A stretch of DNA of 64,000 nucleotides from positions 34,348,001 to 34,412,000 of the forward strand of contig NC_065532.1 of assembly GCF_020184175.1 (NCBI RefSeq), read 5' to 3'. Below the pieces are notes generated by a model. The model searched no databases. It saw nothing but the letters and a program-made list of their open reading frames with translations, and had not been told where the DNA came from. The first letter of the stretch is position 1, and each line of letters opens with the position of its first letter. The DNA is from Aphis gossypii. Its lineage: Eukaryota > Arthropoda > Insecta > Hemiptera > Aphididae. This document shows, in pieces, positions 11,861 to 23,705 of the stretch. Both the position numbers and the translations under genes were made by a program.

Positions 11861-13086
11861 TTACCGTTTTCCTCCTTTTTTCTTATCAGTCTTAGTTACA
11901 AGAACTTCGGTAACTTCTTCTTTAGGTGCTAAGGGAGTTATATGCTTGTTAAACTGTTGAAAAATTTCCAAAACAGTCAAATTTTGGCATTTAAATAACA
12001 CTGATTCACCATTCACTGTAATTAAAAATTTGTATTAATATACATTCAATTATTTACATAACAATATACAAAATTTAATATCTTACCTAAAGAAACATCA
12101 ACTGTTGATTCACTTCTATCGTTCACAACTTCGTTTCTCACTAAACACTGAGGATTTGTCTGGATTACTTTGGGTGATAGTAAATAGTACATGAAATTTC
12201 TAAAAAATAAAAATATATTGTATTATATACATAGAAATTAAATATGTTAGGAATGGAATTTATATCAATTTTTTTGTTTTAGGAATAACATAGAATAAAT
12301 AAATCATGGAAGTTAATGCTAATTTTGTAGCACCTCAGGAACAAATTAATTTCAAACCCGTTTATGAAAACATCAATGGACATTTCAATGGAAGTAAGTA
12401 CTTATAATTTTTTAGTTGTTTGAGATTTAAAATATAACTACAATTTAAGCATTTAATATACATTAACAACTAAATTTGCAACGTTTTGTAATTTATTAAG
12501 TTTGATATCATGAAGTTTATTTCATTGGCATATAACACAACTTAATAAAAATTATTAACATAAGAAGTATAAATTATTTTTTTGTGTATATGATTTATTT
12601 ATATATTGTACCATAAAAATACTAAATAAGATCATCATATAAATCACTATCTATTCAAATTTTTTAAATTGTTAAGATCACAACTAATTTATTACAATCG
12701 TGAGTTTTATAGATTTAATTGCGTATTTAGCCAAGTCTAATCATAGTGTATTTAAAATAAACAGTGTTTTTTTAATACAATGACGAACTGAAACTTTCCT
12801 CAAACATACACATACCACTAATAGATAAAGTTATATTATATTCGTCGTGACCAAAAACGGCGCTCCGTTCAAACATGGCGATTCAGTGACATGGCGTTTC
12901 GTACATAACAACAGTAGGTAGAGCGTAAAAAACAATTTACCTGGCTACGGCAGAATTTTGGTGAAAAGGATCGAACTTGACCAACACTTTTTTCACCGGC
13001 TTAAGGTTCAACAGTTGCGTCTGTTTCCTTATCGCGCTCACTATGCCCGCTGACTTTGATTTCGAGCCGGAAAATGGTAAAGACAT
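11861..13086 (-). CDS. MRPL53: Mitochondrial large-subunit ribosomal protein L53 (mL53)
   Basis: mL53 is a metazoan-type protein of the mitochondrial 39S ribosomal subunit. The model has three coding exons: 12941-13086, 12087-12199 and 11861-12015 (minus strand), all with GT..AG borders and matching phases, giving 137 aa. Recognition rests on the N-terminal LKPVKKVLVKFDPF block, the middle DRSESTVDVSL segment and the NLTVLEIFQQFNKHI segment. These align in order with vertebrate L53 (VKQVRVQFCPF, VDVLF, LTALEMLTAF). The Lys-rich tail (TDKKKGGKR) is typical of a basic ribosomal protein. Intron 1 (12200-12940) contains a possible plus-strand exon. The gene is head-to-head with AGO1 across a GC-rich intergenic segment, and a second ORF starts 2 nt after its stop. 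Confidence 0.85.
12283..12393 (+). other. Candidate alternative first coding exon of AGO1
   Basis: On the strand opposite MRPL53, inside its intron 1, a strong acceptor (TTTTTTTGTTTTAG, ending at 12282) is followed by a short leader, an in-frame stop, and ATG at 12306 in good context. A 29-codon open segment (MEVNANFVAPQEQ... ending NGHFNG) then runs to a near-consensus donor GAA|GTAAGT after 12393. The coding part is 88 nt, leaving phase 1, the same phase as the canonical AGO1 exon 1 (19 nt). It could therefore splice in frame to AGO1 exon 2 at 16699. The peptide was not recognised as part of any other family. Chance phase agreement is one in three, so this remains a hypothesis. Confidence 0.35.
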
Positions 13087-13739
13087 AGTTACAGCCGTAC
13101 GTGCTTATTTAGGAACAAAAATCGATAAAATCCCTGCGGGAGCGGCTGAATAGCCTGCACTCTACGTCTTTACTCTTTACACTTTATCAGTTATCATTAT
13201 AGTTTTAGTTTAGTCGCTACCGCGGCGCTCGCAGCGGCAGCGCTGACAACACGCCTCGCGTGACGTCACGAATCCTAATTATAAAAGCACGGTTTGTCCA
13301 GAGATTGAGGTTATTGTTTCCATCGCTCATAGATACCGTGGTAGTGGTTACCACCCGCGCGTCGGCCATTAAATTTCAATTCTGCGAGGTTGACGACGAT
13401 CGAACTTACTGCTGCAACCAGCGAACGTGAAACGAAATCCAGTTGGGCAACACTGGTCGTCGGGCTTGGGTCAACTACGTACGCGTCGTAGTGCAGTCCA
13501 TCGCGGTTTTTTTAATTTATTTTTTTTTTCTCCCGCTATCGTAATCATTATTTTAGCGTCAGCCTTTTTTTATTAGCGTATTGTTTTTATTATTTTATCG
13601 TTGCGATTTTCCGCTTTTTAAAATTTTCATTTTCAATAATGCACTCGTTCAGTTGATCCTCGCCGCCAACAGTATCTGACGCGAACGCTTAAGCGTGTGA
13701 GCTTGCTGCCGCTGTCATAACTCATAACCGGAACAAGTC
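13087..13739. promoter_or_regulatory. Divergent MRPL53/AGO1 promoter with CRE palindrome
   Basis: This 653-bp segment separates two oppositely oriented start codons and is richer in GC and CpG than its surroundings. A perfect CRE/ATF palindrome, TGACGTCA, lies at 13261-13268, just after a CpG-rich run. A T-rich tract at 13507-13530 precedes the AGO1 start. No TATA box in a convincing position was found. Shared bidirectional use is inferred from the spacing and composition. Confidence 0.55.
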
Positions 13740-16700
13740 ATGTATCCCGTCGGCCAACGTGAGTACAAGGCACAGCGCGCGCGCACACACCAATACTCTA
13801 ATACGTACACACATACAAGTTTACACGCACGCTCAAACACTATCATACTTCTTATAGCTTTGTGTGCGGATTGATCATCAGAGCTATAGAGGCAATGACC
13901 TCCATTCCCAGAATAATATCGCGGTAATGAGACTACTGTAGTGTCGGGGGTTTTTTGTCATCTCAAATGTCGGATCTCATGCTTGCGTCCCGCCCTTTAG
14001 ATGTTCGTGATAATGGGTTTGTTTTAAAAAATTAAATTTTTTGCATCAATAAATCAATCAGCTCGATCCATGAGCTCTCCGGTCGCCTGTCCCCACTTAC
14101 GATTTTTTGCTGCTTGACATTTTTCCGTTCCATTCCATTAAAAATTATAAAAACTTTTAATGCTCTTACTTAAAAACTCGGTTTATCACCACTTCCAGTC
14201 CAGCCACACCACTATATTATGCTAAGTGATGAAATGTTAAAACTTTGTGAACTGTTGATAATAATTATTAAAAATTGAACTAGATGAATGGATGAATGGC
14301 AGTTACACTTATCAGACTAGTGGTTCATTTTTTCACCTTAGATATTTATTGAATTAGGTACCTATATACTTTTAGAATTGATGTTAATATCCCAAACTTT
14401 ATGAAAAAATACTTAGGTGTTACTGAATACAATTTTGATATTTATATGTTTTTCATTTTGATCCTTACAATTGTTGTACTTGTTATATACATCTGAGTTA
14501 TTATTTAAATCTCAATAAAATTATAATTACTGAATAGGTATTGTGTTGTATTAATTATTGTGCTTAGAGATATTGGAAGCGATAACTTGTTGTCATTGCC
14601 TAATAAATATACAATATAAAAATATTGACATGTTCTATTTTCAACATACTACTTGATGTAATAAATAGCCAATCTATCTTACATTTTTGATTTTATCCCT
14701 CTAAATTCCAAAAAAAATATATATTTTAAAAGTAAAAATTAATTAAATTGTATTCTTATATTTTTTTTAAAGAAGTTGAAATGAGAATTTGAATCAGAAT
14801 GATCTCAAGTAGATTTGACAACAAATTCAAATCTTTTTTCCGTTATTGCTTCACTAGATCAATCTGTATGCTGAGTATGGAATGTATTTAAATTCTTTTG
14901 TTACACAGACATCCAATCTTAAAAAAATTATTACATTATTATAAATATAGGTACTTATCAGAACTTAGAATTCGATGTCTATCTCTCATTATCTTAAAGA
15001 TAGATTAAATAAGAAGATTAGAATATTTTCATAGTTTTCTTCATACAGTTAGGCTCACAAATCTGGAAAATTCCTGAAAGTTGGATTCGCAAGTTAAGAG
15101 CCATATGCCCATATTTTGTTTATTTAAAAATTAATTCTTTATTTTAGTGTAGGTATACTAAGAAGCCAGTTTTGAATGAGTAAGAAGTTGCAAATAGCAA
15201 TAATTTAGTGATAGCCTTAATAGACAATTTTTTGTAATCACTCTCTGTGAGAATCCAGAACTCCTCAATTCTATGTAACTCAAACTTGATTTTCAAATCT
15301 GAAGAAGATGTTATTTCAAGCAAACTTTCATATTCAATGAATAAGGTCTTTGAGCTTCTTCTGAATTGAAAATGGATTTTGTGCCCACAAATTATCTGAA
15401 TCTTCATTTTATTCTTGGAAATTAGGAGAGTGAACCAGATTTTAAATTAATTAAATGGTCTTTTTTTTTATTATTGATGTCACCAAGCTTTCATTTTCAT
15501 GTAAGAATGCATTTGGTAGGAGAAACATGAAAAATAATTTTCTTGTACACGTTTGACTTTAAAGTCTAATTTTTTAATGAGAATTTAAATCTTTGAAAGA
15601 TCAAAGTTTCTTTTCCTTGTAAATTTGTGTTAGTTTTATTTGATCTGTTGAAAATACCAGAGAGGTAAGCTAGCTTTAAGAGCCAATTTTTATTACAAAA
15701 CCACTCAGAAAGATATGTGTTTGTATGCTCATTGAGGAAAAGTATTACTTCATCTCACACTTCAAAAAATCTTGTTAAAACTTTCCTTTTGAATAACCAC
15801 CTGATTTCTGCATTTAAAAGAAGATTTTGATGATCACTTTCTATTATCTCACCGAGTTTTTTAAATAGGCTTGTTTGCAAGGGACATGATTTTATAATAA
15901 AGTTAATTTTTAGTGTATGACAAAGTTCATTATGTAATCAAATATTTAATTATAAAAGAAAAAATCATTGAAGCATTCATTCTAAGTTCAAATCAAAAAT
16001 ATGGAACATCAGTTAGAAAACACTTTTAAGTGGATAGAGTATGTGAAGAAAACCATTAAATTGTTAAAATTCAGAAATCAAATGGAGGAATACATAATGT
16101 TTTTGGCTTTAAAATAGACATTAGGTATAGTGTTGTTATTACAAATAGTTAAAAAATTTCCTAAGATTAAAATGGGTGGGTAAGGGGAGTAGTGCTTGAT
16201 AATGAATTTAGTATAATTAAAAGTTTTTATTAAATTATTTAGTGGAAAAAAAAATACAAGTTGAAAGCTGTGGATGTGTAGGTGGTCAAATAATAGTAAT
16301 ATTTGCCTCATGTCTAAAAATTGTCCAGCATGTTTATGTTTAATGATATTGATAAAAAATTATAATAATTAATTTTGTCAATAATATTAAATAATATATA
16401 ATACATATATATATATTTAAACTGTTCACAATATAGAATTAGATAGTTCAGTAATTTAATTGAATACAAATGTATTAGGTACTAAAAATATTTTTGTATG
16501 AAACTTGTTCTTACCTATTAAAAATTTTCATACTAAGTAGTACCTTGAAAATACCTCGAATATAACTGTTTAAGTTCTATGATATTAGTATAAAGACTAG
16601 CTAATTGACATAAAAATAAGTATTTGTAATTTGAGTTAGTATAGGTATGATGTTTTAATTACCTATTAAATTATATATTTTTTTTATAAATATTTTAGCC

Positions 16701-19700
16701 CCTGCGGCACCTGTTGTGGCCCCAGTACCAGTTGGAGTTCCTGGAGCAATGGGCGTTCTTCAACCTCAGGCTCCTGCATTGCAACCACAACTAGTTGATG
16801 TACCAGGTAAAATCTCATAATATTTTAAAACATTTAGGTATAGTATTTTAATAATCATAGTGATTTTTGTTTATTTGTAAGGAACAAGATTATTTTATCA
16901 TGCTCCTAGTTAATTTTTTTTTAAATAATGTTGGAAAGTATTGATATATTTCATCAAGTTCAGAATGATGGTGTAATCATCAATTTCACAGGGATTTTGT
17001 TTCAAAATTAAAGCCATTTAAAAGTTTTTTATTTATCACAGTAATCGGGTTTAGTGATAATATAAAGACAGTTTCATAGAATCACAGGTATGTTGCCTGT
17101 ATGTGATGGTCAATATACCTGTTATTGTTTTCTGCTGATTTCCTATCTTAAAACCAGTTTCTAGGTCCTATAGTCCTTTCATAACATTGCCAATCGAAGT
17201 ATAATATCTAAAAAGAGTAGGTAGTTGCTCCCTATTCCTACTGTCTCTGATTGCAAAAAAGTTGCATGTCAACAGTTTTCATACACCTAAAAGCAACACC
17301 AATGTAGACAAGAATATTATGTGTGACACTTCCTGATTGGCAATCCCAATGATAAATGAAAAACTTCAAACAAAATCTAAGTGACAATTTATAATTGCAC
17401 CATCAATTTTACTCTGTGTAATACGAAATTCCAAAAAAAATTTTATTTCTTGATAGACATGGTAAAGTTAATGTTGGCCATTTATAAATTGTTTGTTTTT
17501 AATTTATAGTATTTAATTGTCCACGTCGACCAAATTTGGGACGAGAAGGCCGACCAATTGTGCTTCGTGCTAATCATTTTCAAATATCAATGCCAAGAGG
17601 TTATGTTCATCATTATGATATCAATATTCAACCAGATAAATGTCCACGAAAAGTTAATCGTGAAATTATTGAAACTATGGTCCATGCGTACAGTAAACTT
17701 TTTGGTAATCTTCGACCTGTATTTGACGGTCGAAATAATTTATATACGAGAGATCCATTGCCTATCGGAAATGATCGAATGGAATTAGAAGTATGTTTTT
17801 TCTTTTAAATTACATTATTACTATACATTAAATTGTATTAATTTTTAATTAGGTTACATTGCCTGGTGAAGGTAAAGATAGAGTGTTCCGTGTTAATATT
17901 AAATGGTTAGCTCAAGTATCATTATTTGCTCTGGAAGAAGCATTAGAAGGCCGCACAAGACAGATACCATATGATGCTATTTTGGTTGGTTAATCTTATT
18001 CTTTTTCTAGTTAATATTTTTTATTTGTGTTGATTTCCAATATAATTTTTATACAGGCTTTGGATGTAGTCATGAGACATCTTCCATCTATGACTTACAC
18101 ACCAGTGGGTCGATCATTTTTTTCTTCTCCTGAAGGATATTATCATCCATTAGGTGGTGGTAGAGAAGTTTGGTTTGGTTTTCACCAGTCTGTCCGACCA
18201 TCTCAATGGAAAATGATGCTTAATATTGATGGTAATTTATAAAATAAAAATAAAATTAGTTTATCTTCATTGACATATTTTATGTTTTTAGTGTCAGCAA
18301 CCGCTTTTTATAAAGCACAACCAGTAATAGAATTCATGTGTGAAGTATTGGATATTAGAGATATTGGTGAACAAAGGAAACCGTTAACAGATTCACAAAG
18401 AGTTAAATTTACAAAGGAAATTAAAGGTCTTAAAATAGAGATAACACATTGTGGAGCAATGCGAAGAAAATATAGAGTTTGTAATGTTACAAGAAGACCA
18501 GCTCAAATGCAATCGTAAGCAATTAAATTTTAAACTTTATATTGTCATACATTCTTTGAAACAATTTTTAGTTTTCCATTGCAATTGGAAAATGGTCAGA
18601 CAGTAGAATGCACAGTAGCTAAATATTTCTTAGACAAATACAAGATGAAACTACGTTATCCACATTTACCATGTCTTCAAGTTGGACAGGAACATAAACA
18701 TACATATCTTCCTTTGGAGGTTCGTGCATTTGGATGATTAATATGTTAATATATTTTGAATACATATATCATATGTATATATAACAGTTTTTAATTACTT
18801 TTAAGTTAAAAGTCTTAACTAATAATTCGACTATCAATCAATTAAGCTGTAATGATTCTGCTTTATCATTTTTTAACTTAATATAGTATTATAGTGTGTT
18901 TCTCACACATTTTATGTTCATTCAATATTTTCTCATAACATTTTTATCATAATTTTTTTATAAAATGTAATAGTATTACATTTATTACAACACGATTAAT
19001 AAATATTTCGTTATATAACTCGGAGTTTTGATTTAATACATTTAATTAATTTGAGTATCTTGAATTTTAAAAATCTGAAAATGATTTTTACCCTCCTTCA
19101 ACTTCAAGTTATCGCGACTTAACTGTGTATACAATATGTATGATAGGATTATAATATAGATTTGTGTTTGTTAGTAATAAGTAAGAACTATTGTAAATTT
19201 CTTTTATTAGGTCTGTAACATAGTAGCGGGTCAACGGTGTATTAAAAAATTAACTGACATGCAAACATCAACGATGATTAAGGCAACTGCACGCAGTGCT
19301 CCTGATCGTGAACGAGAAATTAATTCCTTAGTTCGCAGAGCTGATTTTAATAATGATTCATATGTACAAGAATTTGGTCTTACCATATCAAATAGCATGA
19401 TGGAAGTGCGTGGTCGTGTCTTACCACCACCAAAATTACAATATGGTGGACGAACTCTGCCTAATCAGGTACAAAAATATATCTACTCTGTACATTTCGT
19501 TACCCTTACAATTTTTATAAGTAATCTTCTATAAAAAAATATGTCAAAATGGTAATTTTTTAATTTTAAAAATTATTTTTGTTTTAGGGAGGATTAAATG
19601 TTCAACAAACTAAACAACAAGCATTGCCCAATCAAGGAGTTTGGGATATGAGAGGCAAACAGTTTTTCACAGGTGTCGAAATTCGCAATTGGGCAATAGC

Positions 19701-22700
19701 TTGTTTTGCACCACAGAGAACTGTTCGCGAAGACGCGTTAAGGTAATTAAAAATAATTTTATTATTATTATAATGGCAGAATTAGTTATCATAAAAATCT
19801 TAAAAATCCATTGTAGTATTGTTTGTTAGTATTTACTTTATATTATTTATATTATAGAAACTTTACAACACAACTCCAAAAGATAAGCAGTGATGCTGGC
19901 ATGCCAATAGTTGGTCAACCATGTTTTTGTAAGAATAAAATATACAATAAATATAATTCTATTTTACTAAGTTAATTATTATTATTTTTTGTCAGGTAAA
20001 TATGCCACTGGACCTGATCAAGTAGAACCTATGTTCCGTTACTTAAAATCAACATTCACTGGGTTACAACTCGTAGTTGTCGTTTTACCAGGAAAAACTC
20101 CAGTATATGGTATTATATTTTTTTTTTTTATATTTAGAATTTTTAATTTTCCCCATTGATTTCAATACAAATCATGTGTTATTAATTGTTACTATTAGCT
20201 GAAGTCAAAAGAGTTGGAGACACTGTTCTAGGAATGGCTACACAATGTGTTCAAGCAAAAAATGTTAACAAAACTTCACCTCAAACATTGTCTAATTTAT
20301 GTTTAAAGATCAATGTGAAATTAGGTGGTATCAATAGCATTCTTGTACCGAGCATCAGACCTAAAGTATGTAAACTAATAAATAAAGTACTGACTTCTTA
20401 TTAATTAATAAATTCATTTTTTTAGGTATTCAATGAACCAGTGATATTTTTGGGTGCAGATGTAACTCACCCACCAGCAGGTGATAATAAAAAACCATCC
20501 ATTGCAGCAGTAGTTGGATCTATGGATGCTCATCCTAGTCGATATGCTGCTACTGTACGTGTCCAACAACACAGACAAGAAATCATTCAAGAACTTAGTT
20601 CTATGGTTAGGTATGTAGCACATACACCTTTCTTTAATAAAATTGTATTATTAATTTTTAATTTTTAATTTTTAGGGAACTTCTAATCATGTTTTATAAA
20701 AGTACTGGTGGTTATAAGCCTCATAGAATTATATTATACCGTGATGGAGTATCAGAAGGACAATTTCCTCATGTATGTTTAATTTTATTTATTTATATAA
20801 AAGATACATAAGTTGTATTTTCTAATAAATAGTAATGAAATATAAATGTTAATGTATATTCTATATTATATTAACTATTTTTTTTATTGACAGGTCTTAC
20901 AACATGAACTTACAGCTATTCGAGAAGCATGTATTAAGTTAGAAGGTGATTACAAGCCAGGAATCACATTTATAATTGTTCAAAAACGTCATCATACTAG
21001 GTTTGTTTTTATTTAGTATATCAAGTCTAATTTTTATAATAAATTTTTTTTCTGTTTTAGATTGTTCTGTGCCGATAAAAAGGAACAATCCGGAAAATCT
21101 GGAAATATTCCAGCAGGTACAACAGTTGATGTTGGAATAACACATCCTACAGAATTTGATTTTTACTTATGTAGTCATCAGGGAATTCAGGTAATAATTT
21201 TTTTATTTGTATAATATACAGAATGATTCTTTTATCAATTAACACTCATTATTTCAAAATCTATTGACTATTTTGAAAATATTTTTTACATAATTTTCAA
21301 TTGAAATAGGTTACCAATATTAAAAAAATGTAATTTAACACATGGCCTTCAGCCATCCAAATGATTTTATTTATTGGTAAGCCAATTGGGTAGCTGGCGA
21401 CCCAAACCAAATTATTTTTCAGGAGCCGCTTGGGTCGCCAGCTACCAAATTCGACATTATTTTAATACAGCTAAGATAGAAAAATATAAATATTACCGTG
21501 GCCTAGACAACAAAAAGTAGACAGTTTTGGAAAAAAAAACCATTAAATATTCAAATTTATGAAAGCTTTATTATTACTTAAAAATATGTGAACAAAAGTT
21601 ACTTTTATATTAACATAATACATAAAAAATTATTATTACTAAGTATTATGTATTTAATTTATTGTGTTGATAATATTGGAAACATTGAGGCACACAAATG
21701 ATTTTGATTGACAAATGCCACAAAATGTTGTCACTTCTTTTGCCATGTTTATGCTTCTCTAAAATTAATAATTATATTATTTAAACATTATTTACTAAAA
21801 ACATGTTTAATTCAAAATAATTTGCAAATTTAAGTAAAATTAAGTGTTCATTTTTCACTTTTAGCTTACTTGTAGCCTAATTCAGCGGAATACTTTGTGT
21901 AGTATTCAGTGTACTTTCTTATTTTTCTATTTCTCTGGCTTTTGTCTTCAGTTTTTTCAGTTTTTGTTTTATCGCTAGTTTTCAGTAGAATCTATTTTCA
22001 ACTAATTTTGGTGTATGGCAGATGTATGTGAACATTTACGATAAATTACATAAAAATAGTATGGCCCACCACACTTTGAAATGATAAAAGTGTTAATAGA
22101 TTTTGAAATAATGGTATGCTATTAATCTTAAATTTATTATATATTATAATATATTCATTATGCATTTTTATGGTGATAAGTGAAATAGCTTAAAAATATA
22201 TTGAAATATAATAATAAAAATGTTAACAGGGAACAAGTCGCCCAAGTCATTATCATGTTTTATGGGATGACAATCATTTTGAATCAGATGAATTACAATG
22301 CTTAACGTACCAATTATGTCACACTTATGTGAGATGTACACGTTCTGTATCTATACCTGCACCTGCCTATTATGCTCACTTAGTTGCATTTAGGGCTAGG
22401 TATCACTTAGTCGAAAAAGAACATGACAGGTAAGAATATTGAATTTACTTATATCATTGTATTTGTAGAGAGGTCTTTTTAAGAGTGTACTATATTTGAA
22501 AGTATTTAAATCCAGAGGTTGAGGTTTAGAATGGTATTGAAAAATATTTGTCTAATAATTTAAAATTTAACACATTCATCTTATTTAATTCAGGTTTAAC
22601 CTAACCTAATCTTTAGAGCTTAGTCAAAAACTTGATCTTGGATAAAAATTTGCTGATATTCTCACAATTGTTTTTGAAATATTTTCAAAAGTACAATGAT

Positions 22701-23705
22701 ATTTTTACTTTTAAAGTTTTAACAATCAAAGTATAAATTAGATCTAACTTGGTACTAAAAACCACCCTTAACACTGAAGATCGTAGTATTTTTTGTCTAT
22801 AAATATGACCATTTTATTGAAAACAACAAAATAAATACATACTTATTTTTATTTTATTTGCAAGCAGTATTTTACAGTGTTACACAATAAGTAAATTGGG
22901 TAATTTTGATTAGTTATATTAATTATTAACAATATTTTGTTTATTTAATAATTAAAAAAAAATTACATAATGTTATATATTTATTGTTGGAATAATTTTT
23001 TTTTATTAAGTGAGATTACTTCAGTATTGAGTAGAATGCTGATAAACTGAGCTTAGGTAAAAAAAAATATTATACATTTATAAAAATAATTTTTCCTTAT
23101 ATTTTCTTTGTGTACCTTATGAAAATGAAACACATGTCCCAAAAATTTTACTGGTGTATAATGGTATAGAAGTATGAAAAACTAGTCATATGCCATAATA
23201 TGGTCTTCAGTTTTCTACTATTAAACTTGTTCTTTAGAAAAAAAATGATTAAAATCAATATAATAATAATATATCTGTTTAGAATCTAATATAAAAACCA
23301 CTTTCCCAGTAGCTTATGTAATCTTTTTTGAGATAAATGTTGTTATTTATTATGTGTTAGGATTTTTTAACATAAACCAAGTAATAGTAGTAATACAATT
23401 CTTTATTTAAAATATTTAAATAAAAGTACGTTTTACTTAAAAATGTAATCTAATAATGTTAAATTGCTTATAATTAAATTTAGTTAGACCTTAATTTATT
23501 CTTGAATTAAGATTTAATGTAAAATTTATTTCTTGCACATACATAAAATTATGTAAAAATAATTACATTTTGTAAAAAAAAAAAATTTGTTTTCAGTGGT
23601 GAAGGATCACATCAATCTGGCTGTAGTGAAGACCGAACACCTGGTGCGATGGCACGAGCTATTACAGTACATGCTGATACCAAGAAAGTTATGTACTTTG
23701 CTTAA
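13740..23705 (+). CDS. AGO1: Argonaute-1, miRNA effector
   Basis: AGO1 binds mature miRNAs in the cytoplasmic silencing complex. Coding exons are 13740-13758, 16699-16806, 17510-17790, 17853-17984, 18057-18231, 18292-18514, 18572-18719, 19211-19468, 19588-19742, 19858-19928, 19996-20109, 20199-20365, 20426-20610, 20676-20772, 20894-21000, 21061-21190, 22230-22429 and 23597-23705. All phases close, giving 892 aa ending in VMYFA. Approximate domains are a Pro/Val/Ala-rich leader to residue 43, N domain to about 170, PAZ 258-378, MID 478-610 and PIWI 612-890. The slicer tetrad is intact: D629 (GADVTHP), E669, D702 (YRDGVSEG) and H840 (YYAHLVAF). From MID onward it is nearly identical to Drosophila AGO1. 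Unusual donors are GTTGGT after exon 4 and GTTCGT after exon 7. Intron 1 is 2.9 kb. Aphids are reported to carry duplicated miRNA-pathway genes; only one copy is here, and it shows no decay. Confidence 0.97.
21219..21305 (+). repeat. Solo end of the foldback MITE family, in AGO1 intron 16
   Basis: The sequence starts TA-CAGAATGATTCTTTTATCA and continues through AACACTCATTATTTC and GAAAATATTTTTTACATA. It matches, in order, the left arm of the foldback element at 31292-31763 over about 90 bp. Part of the same segment (CATTATTTCAAAATCTATT) recurs inverted near 22090-22115 in the same intron, so the intron may hold a larger decayed relative. Confidence 0.6.
21384..21451. repeat. Strong hairpin in AGO1 intron 16
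   Basis: Arms 21384-21405 and 21430-21451 pair over 22 bp with one mismatch around the palindromic core GGTAGCTGGCGACCCAA, with a 24-nt loop. The arms are far more GC-rich than the intron. It may be a transposon terminus pair or a structured RNA; nothing further supports either. Confidence 0.6.

Noticed and set aside
18720..18739. Possible early end of AGO1 by reading through the exon 7 donor (adds VRAFG then stop)
   Set aside because: The exon 7 to exon 8 junction restores the conserved LPLEVCNIVAGQ segment in frame, so the atypical GTTCGT is taken as a real donor.
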